From: a virus
Direction: 5' to 3' (one strand)
Length of the DNA: 24,463 bases
IMG/VR virus record: IMGVR_UViG_3300042504_000985
Coordinates: 1-24,463 of that record
The translations under genes and the position numbers were made by a program. The notes beneath the pieces are model-generated. The model had not been told where the DNA came from. It did no database searches and saw only the letters and a program-made list of their open reading frames with translations. How positions within the stretch are numbered: position 1 is the first letter of the stretch; every line of letters starts with the position of its first letter. This document shows positions 15,295 to 21,604 of the stretch, piece after piece.

Positions 15295-15409
15295 TGCAGC
15301 AGCACCTCAGCGTGAAACAGAGCGTCAGAGCCATCAGCGCCAGCCATGGCTGATTGACGAGCACCAGCGCAGTCGTGGCGATCAGCAGAACCCAGATGAG
15401 CAGATACAT
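15287..15409 (-). CDS. 40-residue membrane microprotein
   Basis: Begins MYLLIWVLLIATTALVLVNQ, then PWLALMALTLCFTLRCCCND: two hydrophobic segments separated by NQP, ending in a three-Cys cluster that could be lipidated or bind metal. The ATG overlaps the upstream stop as TGATG and the stop lies inside the next gene start. No family recognised. Confidence 0.5.
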   Translation of the reverse strand: MYLLIWVLLIATTALVLVNQPWLALMALTLCFTLRCCCND

Positions 15410-15645
15410 CACGCCGCCTCCACGTCAGCACCCGGCCAGCGGTTCTGCGCGTAGCGGATCGCGTGCCGTTTGGTCTCCGCGCGTGTGATCCACGTCAGCG
15501 GCCTGGCGCCGGTCGGGTAGACGATCAGCTTGTATTCGCGAGTGCGGCTGCCGGGCTTTGGCCGGCTGATGCCATCGCCCAGCTTCGCTGGTGATGGATC
15601 CTCTGCCCAGATGAAGGGCAGCATCGCTCCAGTGATCTCAGGCAT
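15409..15645 (-). CDS. Small hypothetical protein
   Basis: 78 residues (MPEITGAMLPFIWAEDPSPA). The second half has EYKLIVYPTGARPLTWITRA followed by ETKRHAIRYAQNRWPGA, which reads as a beta hairpin plus helix with basic residues. A nucleic-acid-binding role is possible but not shown. It overlaps neighbours by 1 and 8 bases. Confidence 0.6.
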   Translation of the reverse strand: MPEITGAMLPFIWAEDPSPAKLGDGISRPKPGSRTREYKLIVYPTGARPLTWITRAETKRHAIRYAQNRWPGADVEAA

Positions 15646-15814
15646 GAATGGACGGGTCGGTGACGGTTTCAGGGTTGAGCCATTCGATCTGGTCCCACCA
15701 CGGCAGCCATTCGCTTGCGGCCTTGTGCTTGGCCTCGGTGAAGCTGTGAGCCGTGATGCACTCGATGATGTTGGCGGACTTGATCTGGAAGTAGAAACGG
15801 CGTGGGCGGGTCAC
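15638..15814 (-). CDS. Small hypothetical protein with strong RBS and GTG start
   Basis: 58 residues (MTRPRRFYFQIKSANIIECI, then SFTEAKHKAASEWLPWWDQI). The GTG start at 15814 is fixed by a perfect GGAGGT six bases upstream (15821-15826 on the - strand), inside the end of the previous gene. The layout (strand, helix, WLPWW, EWL) resembles short cyanophage proteins as I remember them. Function unknown. Confidence 0.65.
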   Translation of the reverse strand: MTRPRRFYFQIKSANIIECITAHSFTEAKHKAASEWLPWWDQIEWLNPETVTDPSIHA

Positions 15815-15939
15815 TTGCGCACCTCCAGCTGCGTGCCGCTGTGGGTCATGCCGGGCTGATTGCTGGCATCGAGGCCGATCATCGCGAACACGGCCGCGGC
15901 GATCAGAAAGCAGATGGTGTTGTTGATGCGGTTGATCAT
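15811..15939 (-). CDS. 42-residue single-TM microprotein
   Basis: Begins MINRINNTICFLIAAAVFAM, a membrane helix after a short polar N terminus, then a polar tail (GLDASNQPGMTHSG, then TQLEVRK). ATG overlaps the upstream stop by four bases. It could be a signal-anchored small protein. Its coding sequence carries the RBS of the next gene. Confidence 0.5.
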   Translation of the reverse strand: MINRINNTICFLIAAAVFAMIGLDASNQPGMTHSGTQLEVRK

Positions 15940-16130
15940 GATGCGAGCGCCCGGCGGACGCGGTAACGGGTGATGTTGAGGCGGGTGGCGATCTGCAGCT
16001 GACTGAGACCAGTGCGGCGCAGGATGCGAACGCGGCGATCGTCAGAGGCGGTGAGCCAGTCGATCACTGCGACCACAACCAGCAGCGGCAGGAGCAGCTT
16101 CCAGATCACCAGAAGGGTGGTGGTGAGCAT
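15936..16130 (-). CDS. Membrane-anchored helix-turn-helix protein
   Basis: 64 residues from ATG 16130; a longer frame would run across the promoter and is rejected. Residues 1-24 (TTTLLVIWKLLLPLLVVVAV) are a clear membrane helix. Residues ~30-64 contain RILRRTGLSQLQIATRLN then ITRYRVRRALAS, a compact HTH of the type that reads GLSQ..IA..L.IT...VR. It is the first gene behind promoter copy B, about 16-23 bases from the -10 box. It could be a membrane-tethered regulator of this operon. Confidence 0.7.
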   Translation of the reverse strand: MLTTTLLVIWKLLLPLLVVVAVIDWLTASDDRRVRILRRTGLSQLQIATRLNITRYRVRRALAS

Positions 16131-16151
16131 GACGCGGTGCGGTTGCCTGCG

Positions 16152-16207
16152 AATTATCCCCCGCCCACGGGGCACCTGCCATCCCGCTGTGACAGTTCTT
16201 CACACGG
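16152..16207 (-). promoter_or_regulatory. Promoter element copy B with TGTGA-N7-TCACA palindrome
   Basis: On the - strand: GGCAGGTGCCCC, GTGGGCGGGG, then -10 GATAAT (16153-16158). It drives the fifteen-gene operon starting at 16130. An inverted repeat TGTGA-N7-TCACA (16188-16204) lies upstream and could be an operator or activator site. See copy A at 12500 for the alignment. Confidence 0.65.
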
Positions 16208-16427
16208 CCTCTTTGCCCACCGCCAAGTCCACCGGCACACGCAGCACCGGCACGGACTTCCCCGTCCCGCGTGTCCAGCCGATCACCGCCACGCTCACCG
16301 GCAGCTCGACCGTGTACCACGTGTGCCGGCACTTCAGGCACCTCCGCTGACGGGTCACCCTGCCGGCCTCCTTGCCGTTGGTCGTGATCGTCCTGATCTC
16401 GCCGCTGGTGCACCGCGGACACTCCAT
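16200..16427 (-). CDS. Zinc-ribbon protein (NrdR N-terminus-like)
   Basis: 75 residues from ATG 16427. Four Cys form a ribbon: MECPRC at the N terminus and RRCLKCRHTWYTVE about 25 residues later, the same layout as the zinc ribbon of NrdR and related small phage ribbons. The C-terminal half is Val-rich beta sequence with no ATP-cone, so it is not a full NrdR. It may be a DNA- or RNA polymerase-binding regulator. The start is chosen because the frame upstream runs over the divergent gene. A possible -10 (CATAAT on the - strand, 16452-16457) lies 25 bases away. Confidence 0.65.
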   Translation of the reverse strand: MECPRCTSGEIRTITTNGKEAGRVTRQRRCLKCRHTWYTVELPVSVAVIGWTRGTGKSVPVLRVPVDLAVGKEAV

Positions 16428-16430
16428 CGG

Positions 16431-16457
16431 TATAATTCCAAGGTACCCCGCCATTAT
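16431..16457. promoter_or_regulatory. Divergent promoter pair
   Basis: Within the 36-base gap between divergent genes, TATAAT on the + strand (16431-16436) suits the gene at 16464, and CATAAT on the - strand (16452-16457) suits the zinc-ribbon gene at 16427. Neither has a convincing -35 box. The two would interfere with each other, a possible toggle. Confidence 0.45.
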
Positions 16458-16463
16458 GGCACC

Positions 16464-16667
16464 ATGCGGTTCGGCGAGTGGATGGCGGTGGAGCTCACCA
16501 CCGAGCAGCAGTTCACCATCGAAAAACAAGCCCGCGCCCTGCTCGAAAGCAAGGACGCGGGCGTTCTGGCTGCTGCTCTCCTCAAGCAGGCCTGCTACCA
16601 GCAACAGCTGCTGCAGCAGGCCGTCAACGAGATCGCTCGCCTCGAATGCGAGCTGATGAACTCCTAG
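16464..16667 (+). CDS. Small helical protein, weakly NblA-like
   Basis: 67 residues (MRFGEWMAVELTTEQQFTIE); an alternative start is ATG 16482. It is two helices: LTTEQQFTIEKQARALLES and VLAAALLKQACYQQQLLQQA. The L-T-x-E-Q-x-F entry and helix pair recall NblA, the small cyanobacterial phycobilisome-degradation adaptor that some cyanophages carry, but the second helix does not match the usual NblA motif well. It is the only + strand gene in a long - strand region, with its own TATAAT. The stop shares CTAG with the convergent gene. Confidence 0.55.
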   Translation: MRFGEWMAVELTTEQQFTIEKQARALLESKDAGVLAAALLKQACYQQQLLQQAVNEIARLECELMNS

Positions 16668-16981
16668 AACAGATCCACATCCAGCACTTCCCCTTCCACC
16701 GCCTGGGCCAGGCTCTGCGCGGCGCTCTGCGCGCTCACAGGCGGCACCCAGTCGCGCGGCGGCTGCGCCACTGCGCTCACATACGCCAGACCCTTGCTGC
16801 TGGTCTTCTTCCAGCCGCTGATCGGCACCTGCACGCTGCCGTACTGGTCCGGCGTCTGGCTCATCACGAACGCGCAGAACGCGTCCAGCTCCTCCACCTT
16901 CACGTTCATCATTCCGGTGAAGTCCACCTTGCTGTCAGGCTTGGTGCTCTTGAAGATCGACAGGTTCAGCTTGAAGGTCAT
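16664..16981 (-). CDS. Hypothetical protein with SSB-like acidic C-terminal tip
   Basis: 105 residues (MTFKLNLSIFKSTKPDSKVD). It is beta-rich, with VPISGWKKTSSKGLAYVSAV, then a polar Ala/Gln linker, and ends GEVLDVDLF: acidic with a final Phe, like the tip of single-stranded DNA-binding proteins. With RecT- and RecE-like genes in the same operon, an SSB-type role is a fair hypothesis but no OB-fold match is claimed. The ATG overlaps the HTH gene stop as ATGA. Confidence 0.6.
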   Translation of the reverse strand: MTFKLNLSIFKSTKPDSKVDFTGMMNVKVEELDAFCAFVMSQTPDQYGSVQVPISGWKKTSSKGLAYVSAVAQPPRDWVPPVSAQSAAQSLAQAVEGEVLDVDLF

Positions 16982-17205
16982 CGGTTGGGTTGCGAAGGGT
17001 TGTTAGGCAGGCCGCGCAGGTTGCGCTGTTCGTAGGCTTCGACCTCCACCACTGGGTAGAGAACTCGGCCGCCGATCTTCACGAAGCGCGGCCCTCGGTT
17101 CTGGCTGCTGCGCCAGTTGTCGAGCGTGCTGAGCGAGACGATGTTCCGCCATCGCGCAGCCAGCTCGCGCGGTGTCAGGTATCCAGACTCAGAAGATCTC
17201 ATCAT
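16978..17205 (-). CDS. AlpA/excisionase-like HTH DNA-binding protein
   Basis: 75 residues. YLTPRELAARWRNIVSLSTL then DNWRSSQNRGPRFVKIGGRV and LYPVVEVEAYE is the winged HTH_17 pattern of AlpA, Xis and terminase-small-like proteins (recognition helix, then FxKIGG.V.Y wing, then helix). Its place among recombination genes makes an excisionase or transcription regulator possible; integrase is 5 kb away. Two ATGs lie in a row (17203-17205 and 17200-17202). It overlaps the RecT gene by about 17 bases. Confidence 0.75.
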   Translation of the reverse strand: MMRSSESGYLTPRELAARWRNIVSLSTLDNWRSSQNRGPRFVKIGGRVLYPVVEVEAYEQRNLRGLPNNPSQPNR

Positions 17206-17878
17206 CAGCAGGCTCCTCCACAGGTGTGATCACCACCGGCGGTGGGTTGGCGATCTGTTGGTTCAGGTTTTCCAGGCTCGCCTTCGGCTGCTGAGGCTCG
17301 GCAGCGCGCACCGTCACCGGCTCCACGTCCACCACTTCCTCTTCGGTCTGGATGCCAACCAGCAGCTCGGGGATGTATAGCCGGCCCCAGAAGGCCGCGG
17401 CCCGGTAGCGGATCATCAGCTCGGGCATGGTCTGCCACTTGCTGCCGCTCTTGGTGGCCCAGCCTTCCTTCTTCGCCATCGCCATGCTCACCGCCGGTCC
17501 CTTCAGATCGTTGCCGCTGGCCAGCTCGGTGGCGACGCAATAGCAGGCCAGGCCGTCGCCGGTGCCGGTCATCTCGTAGCGCAGCGGGCTGAACCGGCCG
17601 CAGCCGTTGACCAGGCCGATGATGAACTGGCTGCTCCAGCTGGGGCGGCCGTGGATGATGTGGAGGTTCTGCATCACCTGGAACGGACTCATCCGCATCC
17701 GGTGCGAGATCTCCAGCGCCACCAGGCAGTTCGCGAACCCCTGCTGCCCCTGGAACTGCGGTGGAATCAGCGTCGAGCTGGCGAGTGCCTTGGCGATGCG
17801 CTGCGCATCCTCGAACGCCTGGATGCCCGAGAACACGCTGCCCTGCGTGGTGGTCAGTGCTGTGGATTGTTCGGTCAT
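17189..17878 (-). CDS. RecT-like single-strand annealing protein
   Basis: 229 residues from ATG 17878. The N terminus (SGIQAFEDAQRIAKALASST) and the conserved middle parts (GFANCLVALEISHRMRMSPF, QNLHIIHGRPSWSSQFIIGL, KKEGWATKSGSKWQTMPELM, YRAAAFWGRLYIPELLVG) match the phage RecT-type annealing proteins as I know them. It anneals single strands to complementary DNA, working with a RecE-type exonuclease, here encoded just upstream. The C terminus is a Pro-rich linker ending PADDEIF. A longer frame to 18055 lies over the microprotein gene and is rejected. Confidence 0.78.
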   Translation of the reverse strand: MTEQSTALTTTQGSVFSGIQAFEDAQRIAKALASSTLIPPQFQGQQGFANCLVALEISHRMRMSPFQVMQNLHIIHGRPSWSSQFIIGLVNGCGRFSPLRYEMTGTGDGLACYCVATELASGNDLKGPAVSMAMAKKEGWATKSGSKWQTMPELMIRYRAAAFWGRLYIPELLVGIQTEEEVVDVEPVTVRAAEPQQPKASLENLNQQIANPPPVVITPVEEPADDEIF

Positions 17879-18012
17879 GACTTGAGAGCCATCAGGATGA
17901 AGAATGAACCGGCCGCCGCCGTGAGCAGCGACGCGTCGGTGATGTGCTGCAGGAAGATCGCGCCGCACCAGGTGGTGATCGCGATCACGATGAGGTTGGC
18001 CATCTGATCCAT
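17875..18012 (-). CDS. 45-residue membrane microprotein between RecE and RecT genes
   Basis: Begins MDQMANLIVIAITTWCGAIF, then LQHITDASLLTAAAGSFFIL: two hydrophobic stretches, probably a hairpin or two TM helices. The ATG overlaps the exonuclease stop by one base and its stop overlaps the RecT start by four, so it is embedded in the recombination operon. No family recognised. Confidence 0.5.
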   Translation of the reverse strand: MDQMANLIVIAITTWCGAIFLQHITDASLLTAAAGSFFILMALKS

Positions 18013-18911
18013 CAGAAGGCCTCGATCTCGGCTGGCGCTGCCGGCACCGAGCCATCAGGCCGCGGCCGCATCCAGGGCGGCAGGTCGAGCACCTCGATCT
18101 GGTTTGAGTACCCCGGCCATTCGCCGGACTCCTTGCACAGCGCCAGCCGGGCCAGATCGGCCTCAGCTGTCAGCGCACCGGCGGCGATCATCTCCGCGCT
18201 GGCCGCGTACACGGCGCAACAGTGCGGTGGTTTCTTCTCCACGCAGATGAAGATGAACTGCTCAGGCCGGCGGCCGGTGGCGCGTTCGAGTCCGTCGAGA
18301 TACCAGGCCGCCTGGACGTGGTAGCGGAAGTTGGCCACCGACTTGCGGAACCCGGCAGGGCTCGCATCCTCGGTGGTCTTCAGGTCCACGATCAGCTGGC
18401 CGTCGCGCGTCATCCAATCCGGCCGGCACTTGCACTCCAGCCCCGTCGCATCATCCGTCCAGAGGTAGGTCTGCTCAGCCAGGCCGGGACGCTGCAGCAG
18501 GAACGCCGCAGCAGGGTGCGCATAGATCGCCTGACCCATCCGCATCACCAGATCGGCGTCGGCCTTGCTCAGCACCGTGCGGTTGCTGCTGGCCACAGAG
18601 AACGCCTCCCATTCGGCCTTCCCTTGCTTGGTGCGCCGGTCGATGCCTTCAGGGCAGGTGACATAGCGCTGGTCCCAGGTGTCGAGCTCGAGCACGTGGG
18701 TGTGCACGGCTGAGCCGATCACCATCGCAGGTGTTGCCTCGCGTGGCTGGCGGTTGGGGTCCAGGTACGCCGCCCAGTAGTGGAGCGGGCTACGTGCCAC
18801 CTGGTCGAGGTGGCTCTTCGATACCGCGCTGTGGCGGTGGTAGTCGGCGATCTCCATAGGCAGGCCGCAGTGAATGCTCCCAGAACTTACCACGATTTCC
18901 CGGCTTCTCAT
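18012..18911 (-). CDS. RecE-like PD-(D/E)XK exonuclease
   Basis: 299 residues. The N-terminal YH..SAVSKSHLDQVARSPLHY, then GSAVHTHVLE, then the catalytic core CKCRPDWM and QLIVDLKTTEDASPAGFRKS with Asp and D-x-K, followed by YHVQAAWYLDGL, are the DUF3799/RecE nuclease pattern. It would resect double-stranded ends to feed the RecT-like protein. The ATG at 18911 is chosen because it has GGGGGAAGG just upstream and the extra N terminus (GLPMEIADYH) looks like the family start; ATG 18857 is the alternative (281 residues). It is divergent from the helicase gene across about 95 bases. Confidence 0.82.
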   Translation of the reverse strand: MRSREIVVSSGSIHCGLPMEIADYHRHSAVSKSHLDQVARSPLHYWAAYLDPNRQPREATPAMVIGSAVHTHVLELDTWDQRYVTCPEGIDRRTKQGKAEWEAFSVASSNRTVLSKADADLVMRMGQAIYAHPAAAFLLQRPGLAEQTYLWTDDATGLECKCRPDWMTRDGQLIVDLKTTEDASPAGFRKSVANFRYHVQAAWYLDGLERATGRRPEQFIFICVEKKPPHCCAVYAASAEMIAAGALTAEADLARLALCKESGEWPGYSNQIEVLDLPPWMRPRPDGSVPAAPAEIEAF

Positions 18912-19006
18912 CCCTTCCCCCAGTAGTTCTAAGTATTTCCTGCCCTGCCGGCTAGCATCGGGCCGCTCACCTTGGTATTGCTTCCCGGCAGCTCAGGTCA
19001 AGTCTC
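18912..19006. promoter_or_regulatory. Divergent intergenic region between recombination and replication operons
   Basis: A 95-base gap between the - strand recE-like gene and the + strand helicase gene must hold promoters for both. It is relatively AT-rich near 18920-18940 (tagttctaagtatttcct). A TGCCGG/CCGGCA inverted pair flanks its middle. No clear -10/-35 pair can be chosen with confidence. Confidence 0.4.
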
Positions 19007-20389
19007 ATGCGACTCACGCTTCGCGACTATCAATCCCGCGCGATACACGATCTGCGCACGGCTTACCGCTCAGGCGCACGCGCCCCGTTGCTGGTGCTGC
19101 CCACTGGCGGTGGCAAGACGGTCGTGTTCGCCGCCATCACTGCTGGCGCCGTCGAGCGTGGTCGTCGCGTGCTGATCCTCGTCCACCGGCGTGAGCTGAT
19201 CCGCCAAGCGAGCGCGAAGCTCACCTGGGCCGGCGTCGAGCATGGCGTCATCGCCGCCGGCTTCGAGCCGTCGGATCACCCGGTGCAAGTCGCGTCGGTG
19301 CAGACACTCGCCCGCCGCCTCAAGCTGCAGACCTGGCAGCCCGATCTCATCGTTGTTGACGAAGCGCACCACGCCGTCGCCGGCACGTGGTCGCAGATCC
19401 TCGACCACTGGCCCCATGCCCTTCGCCTTGGCGTCACCGCTACCCCGGTGCGCCGTGACGGCCGCGGCCTTGGTGCAATGTTCGATCGCCTTGTGCTCGG
19501 TCCCTCGATGCAAGATCTGACTGCACAAGGCTTCCTCACAAGGGCGCGAATCTACGCACCCCGAATCAGATTCCAAGAGGGGAATCTGCGAGTCCGATCA
19601 GGCGATTACGCACCAGAGCAAGCCGCAGCCGAGCTAGACAAGCCATCCATCACCGGCGACGCGATTGAGCATTATCAACGCCTTGGCCGCGGCTGCGGCG
19701 CCATCGCCTTCTGCTGCACCACCGCTCACGCTGAGCACGTCGCCGCACAATTCCGAGCCAGCGGCATCACGTCGCAGACCGTACTTGGTACTACTTCCGT
19801 TCAGGATCGTGAACTTGCGATCAACAATCTCGCAACTGGCGCGTTACAGGTTCTTGTGTCGGTGGACGTGATCAGCGAAGGCACCGACGTGCCATCGGTC
19901 GGGTGCGCGATCCTGCTGCGCCCCACGCAGTCCGAAGGCCTCTACCTCCAGCAGGTCGGCCGCGTGCTGCGGCCCGCACCAGGCAAGGACCACGCGCTGA
20001 TCTTGGATCACGTCGGCAACGTCCACCGCCATGGCTTCCCGGACGATGTACGGACATGGACGCTGGATGATGCCCGGCGCCGCACCGGCAAGGGGGGCCC
20101 GGCGGCTCCAGCAGTGCGCACCTGCGAGAGCTGTTTCGCTGCGTTCAAGCCCGCGCCTGTCTGCCCGTGCTGTGGCGCCGAGTGCGCAGCACCAGCCCGA
20201 GAGATCAGGCAGACCGACGGCGAGCTGCAGGAGCTGGCGCGCGAGGCAGTGGCCCGTGCCAGGCGCCGTGATCAGGGCCAGGCGCGCACCCTCACCGACC
20301 TCATCCAAGTCGGCATCGCCCGCGGCATGAAGAACCCCGCCGGCTGGGCACGCCACGTCTACTTCGCCCGATCGCTCAAGAATGGCTGA
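19007..20389 (+). CDS. SF2 DNA helicase with C-terminal zinc motif
   Basis: 460 residues. Motif I PTGGGKT (Lys37), Ia LVHRREL, motif II DEAH (118-121), motif III VTATPVRRDG, motif V SEGTDVP and motif VI QQVGRVLRPAPGKDHALILD are all present, so the ATPase should be active. The arrangement is that of the UvrB/RecQ-like SSL2/RAD3-type phage helicases. A C-terminal CESC...CPCC knuckle (about residues 370-390) and a helical tail follow. It is the first gene of the + strand replication operon; the next gene overlaps its stop by 8 bases if the first ATG is used. Confidence 0.9.
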   Translation: MRLTLRDYQSRAIHDLRTAYRSGARAPLLVLPTGGGKTVVFAAITAGAVERGRRVLILVHRRELIRQASAKLTWAGVEHGVIAAGFEPSDHPVQVASVQTLARRLKLQTWQPDLIVVDEAHHAVAGTWSQILDHWPHALRLGVTATPVRRDGRGLGAMFDRLVLGPSMQDLTAQGFLTRARIYAPRIRFQEGNLRVRSGDYAPEQAAAELDKPSITGDAIEHYQRLGRGCGAIAFCCTTAHAEHVAAQFRASGITSQTVLGTTSVQDRELAINNLATGALQVLVSVDVISEGTDVPSVGCAILLRPTQSEGLYLQQVGRVLRPAPGKDHALILDHVGNVHRHGFPDDVRTWTLDDARRRTGKGGPAAPAVRTCESCFAAFKPAPVCPCCGAECAAPAREIRQTDGELQELAREAVARARRRDQGQARTLTDLIQVGIARGMKNPAGWARHVYFARSLKNG

Positions 20390-21206
20390 ACCAGGATCTC
20401 GCCCGATGACCCACATCTTCTCCTGCGGTGGCGGCGTTCAGTCCACGGCCTGCCTGGTGCTCGCCGCTCAAGGCGCCATCCCCTACCGCACCTTCGTGTT
20501 CGCCAATGTCGGCGACCAGTCCGAAGACCCCCGCACCATCCGCTACATCGCCGAGGTGCTGAAGCCCTATGCCGCAGAGCACGGCATCGCGTGGGTCGAT
20601 CTGCAGCGCCAGCGCCGCGATGGCACGGCGGTGGATCTCTACCAGGAGCTGCTGCGCCCCATCCGCTCCATCGACATCCCCGTGCGCATGTCCAACGGTG
20701 CCCCCGGCAATCGGAACTGCACCGTTCACTTCAAGATCAAGCCGATCGCCAAGTGGATCCGCAAGCACGCGCCTGGCTGCACCCTTGGCAAAGGCATCAG
20801 CACCGATGAGCCACACCGGGCCACGCCATCGCGCGAAGACGACGGCTACACCTCCGCCTATCCCCTCATCGAGCTCGGTCTCAGCCGCAGCGATTGCCTG
20901 CGCGTGGTGCGCGAAGCCGGCCTGCCCCAGCCGCCCAAATCCAGCTGCTGGTTCTGCCCCTACAAGACGACCGACCAGTGGACCGCCATGCGCCAGGAGC
21001 GGCCCGACCTGTTCGCAAAGGTGGCGGAGCTCGAGCGGCGCCTAAACGACAAGCGCGGCGAGCTCGGCAAGGATCCCGTCTACATCAGCTCGGTTGGGTC
21101 GCGCCGTGAGCAACCGATCGACATCGCCGTGCCCGATCAGCTCGGGCTGTTCCCGGGCTGGATCGAGGAACAGGATGGCTGTGAATCTGGCTACTGCATG
21201 ACATGA
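20382..21206 (+). CDS. PAPS reductase-like PP-loop protein
   Basis: 274 residues from ATG 20382; ATG 20406 is an alternative with AGGA nine bases upstream. The PP-loop SCGGGVQSTA near the N terminus marks an N-type ATP pyrophosphatase of the PAPS reductase/DndC-like superfamily, and SSCWFCPYKTTDQW near residue 190 adds a Cys pair. True assimilatory reductases have different C termini, so this is more likely a phage nucleic-acid modification or nucleotide enzyme than sulfate reduction. No dnd or deazaguanine partner genes are nearby. The stop overlaps the VRR-NUC start (ATGA). Confidence 0.75.
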   Translation: MAEPGSRPMTHIFSCGGGVQSTACLVLAAQGAIPYRTFVFANVGDQSEDPRTIRYIAEVLKPYAAEHGIAWVDLQRQRRDGTAVDLYQELLRPIRSIDIPVRMSNGAPGNRNCTVHFKIKPIAKWIRKHAPGCTLGKGISTDEPHRATPSREDDGYTSAYPLIELGLSRSDCLRVVREAGLPQPPKSSCWFCPYKTTDQWTAMRQERPDLFAKVAELERRLNDKRGELGKDPVYISSVGSRREQPIDIAVPDQLGLFPGWIEEQDGCESGYCMT

Positions 21207-21568
21207 ACGCCGAAACCGACCTGCAGCAGCGCATCAGGCTCGCGCTCGGCACCGATCCGCAGACCAGACTGTTCCGCAATCAGGTGGGCAGCCTCCCCGA
21301 CCCCCGCACCGGCCGGCTCGTCACCTTCGGTCTGGCACGCGGCTCCGCTGATCTAATCGGCTGGCGCACCATCGTGGTCACCCCCGACATGGTGGGCACC
21401 ACCCTGGCCGTCTTCACGTCCATCGAGATCAAGACCCCCACGGGCCGCCTCACGCCGCAGCAGCGCAGCTGGCGCGATGCCGTCCACCTCGCCGGTGGCA
21501 TCGCCGGCGTGGCCCGATCGGTGGGTGACGCTCTGCAAATCGTCACAGCCACCTGCCAACCTCGCTAA
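21203..21568 (+). CDS. VRR-NUC domain nuclease
   Basis: 121 residues, essentially one VRR-NUC domain: LQQRIRLALG, FRNQVG, GLARGSADLIGW and SIEIKTPTGRLTPQQRSW, then GGIAGVARS. The D of SADLIGW and the E-x-K of IEIKT supply the PD-(D/E)XK catalytic residues. Stand-alone phage VRR-NUC proteins are structure-specific nucleases, probably Holliday-junction or flap cleavers. It lies between the PP-loop protein and the primase-helicase, fitting a replication/recombination role. Confidence 0.88.
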   Translation: MNAETDLQQRIRLALGTDPQTRLFRNQVGSLPDPRTGRLVTFGLARGSADLIGWRTIVVTPDMVGTTLAVFTSIEIKTPTGRLTPQQRSWRDAVHLAGGIAGVARSVGDALQIVTATCQPR

Positions 21569-21604
21569 CCTTCGCCCAACATCTGCAGCGCATGAGCCAC
21601 ATGA

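Noticed and set aside
16200-16604. A 134-codon version of the zinc-ribbon gene
   Set aside because: The first 59 codons cover the divergent gene and promoter; MECPRC at 16427 is the natural start.
17879-18055. N-terminal extension of the RecT-like gene
   Set aside because: It overlaps the membrane microprotein and exonuclease genes and reads as Arg/His-rich noise; homology starts after ATG 17878.
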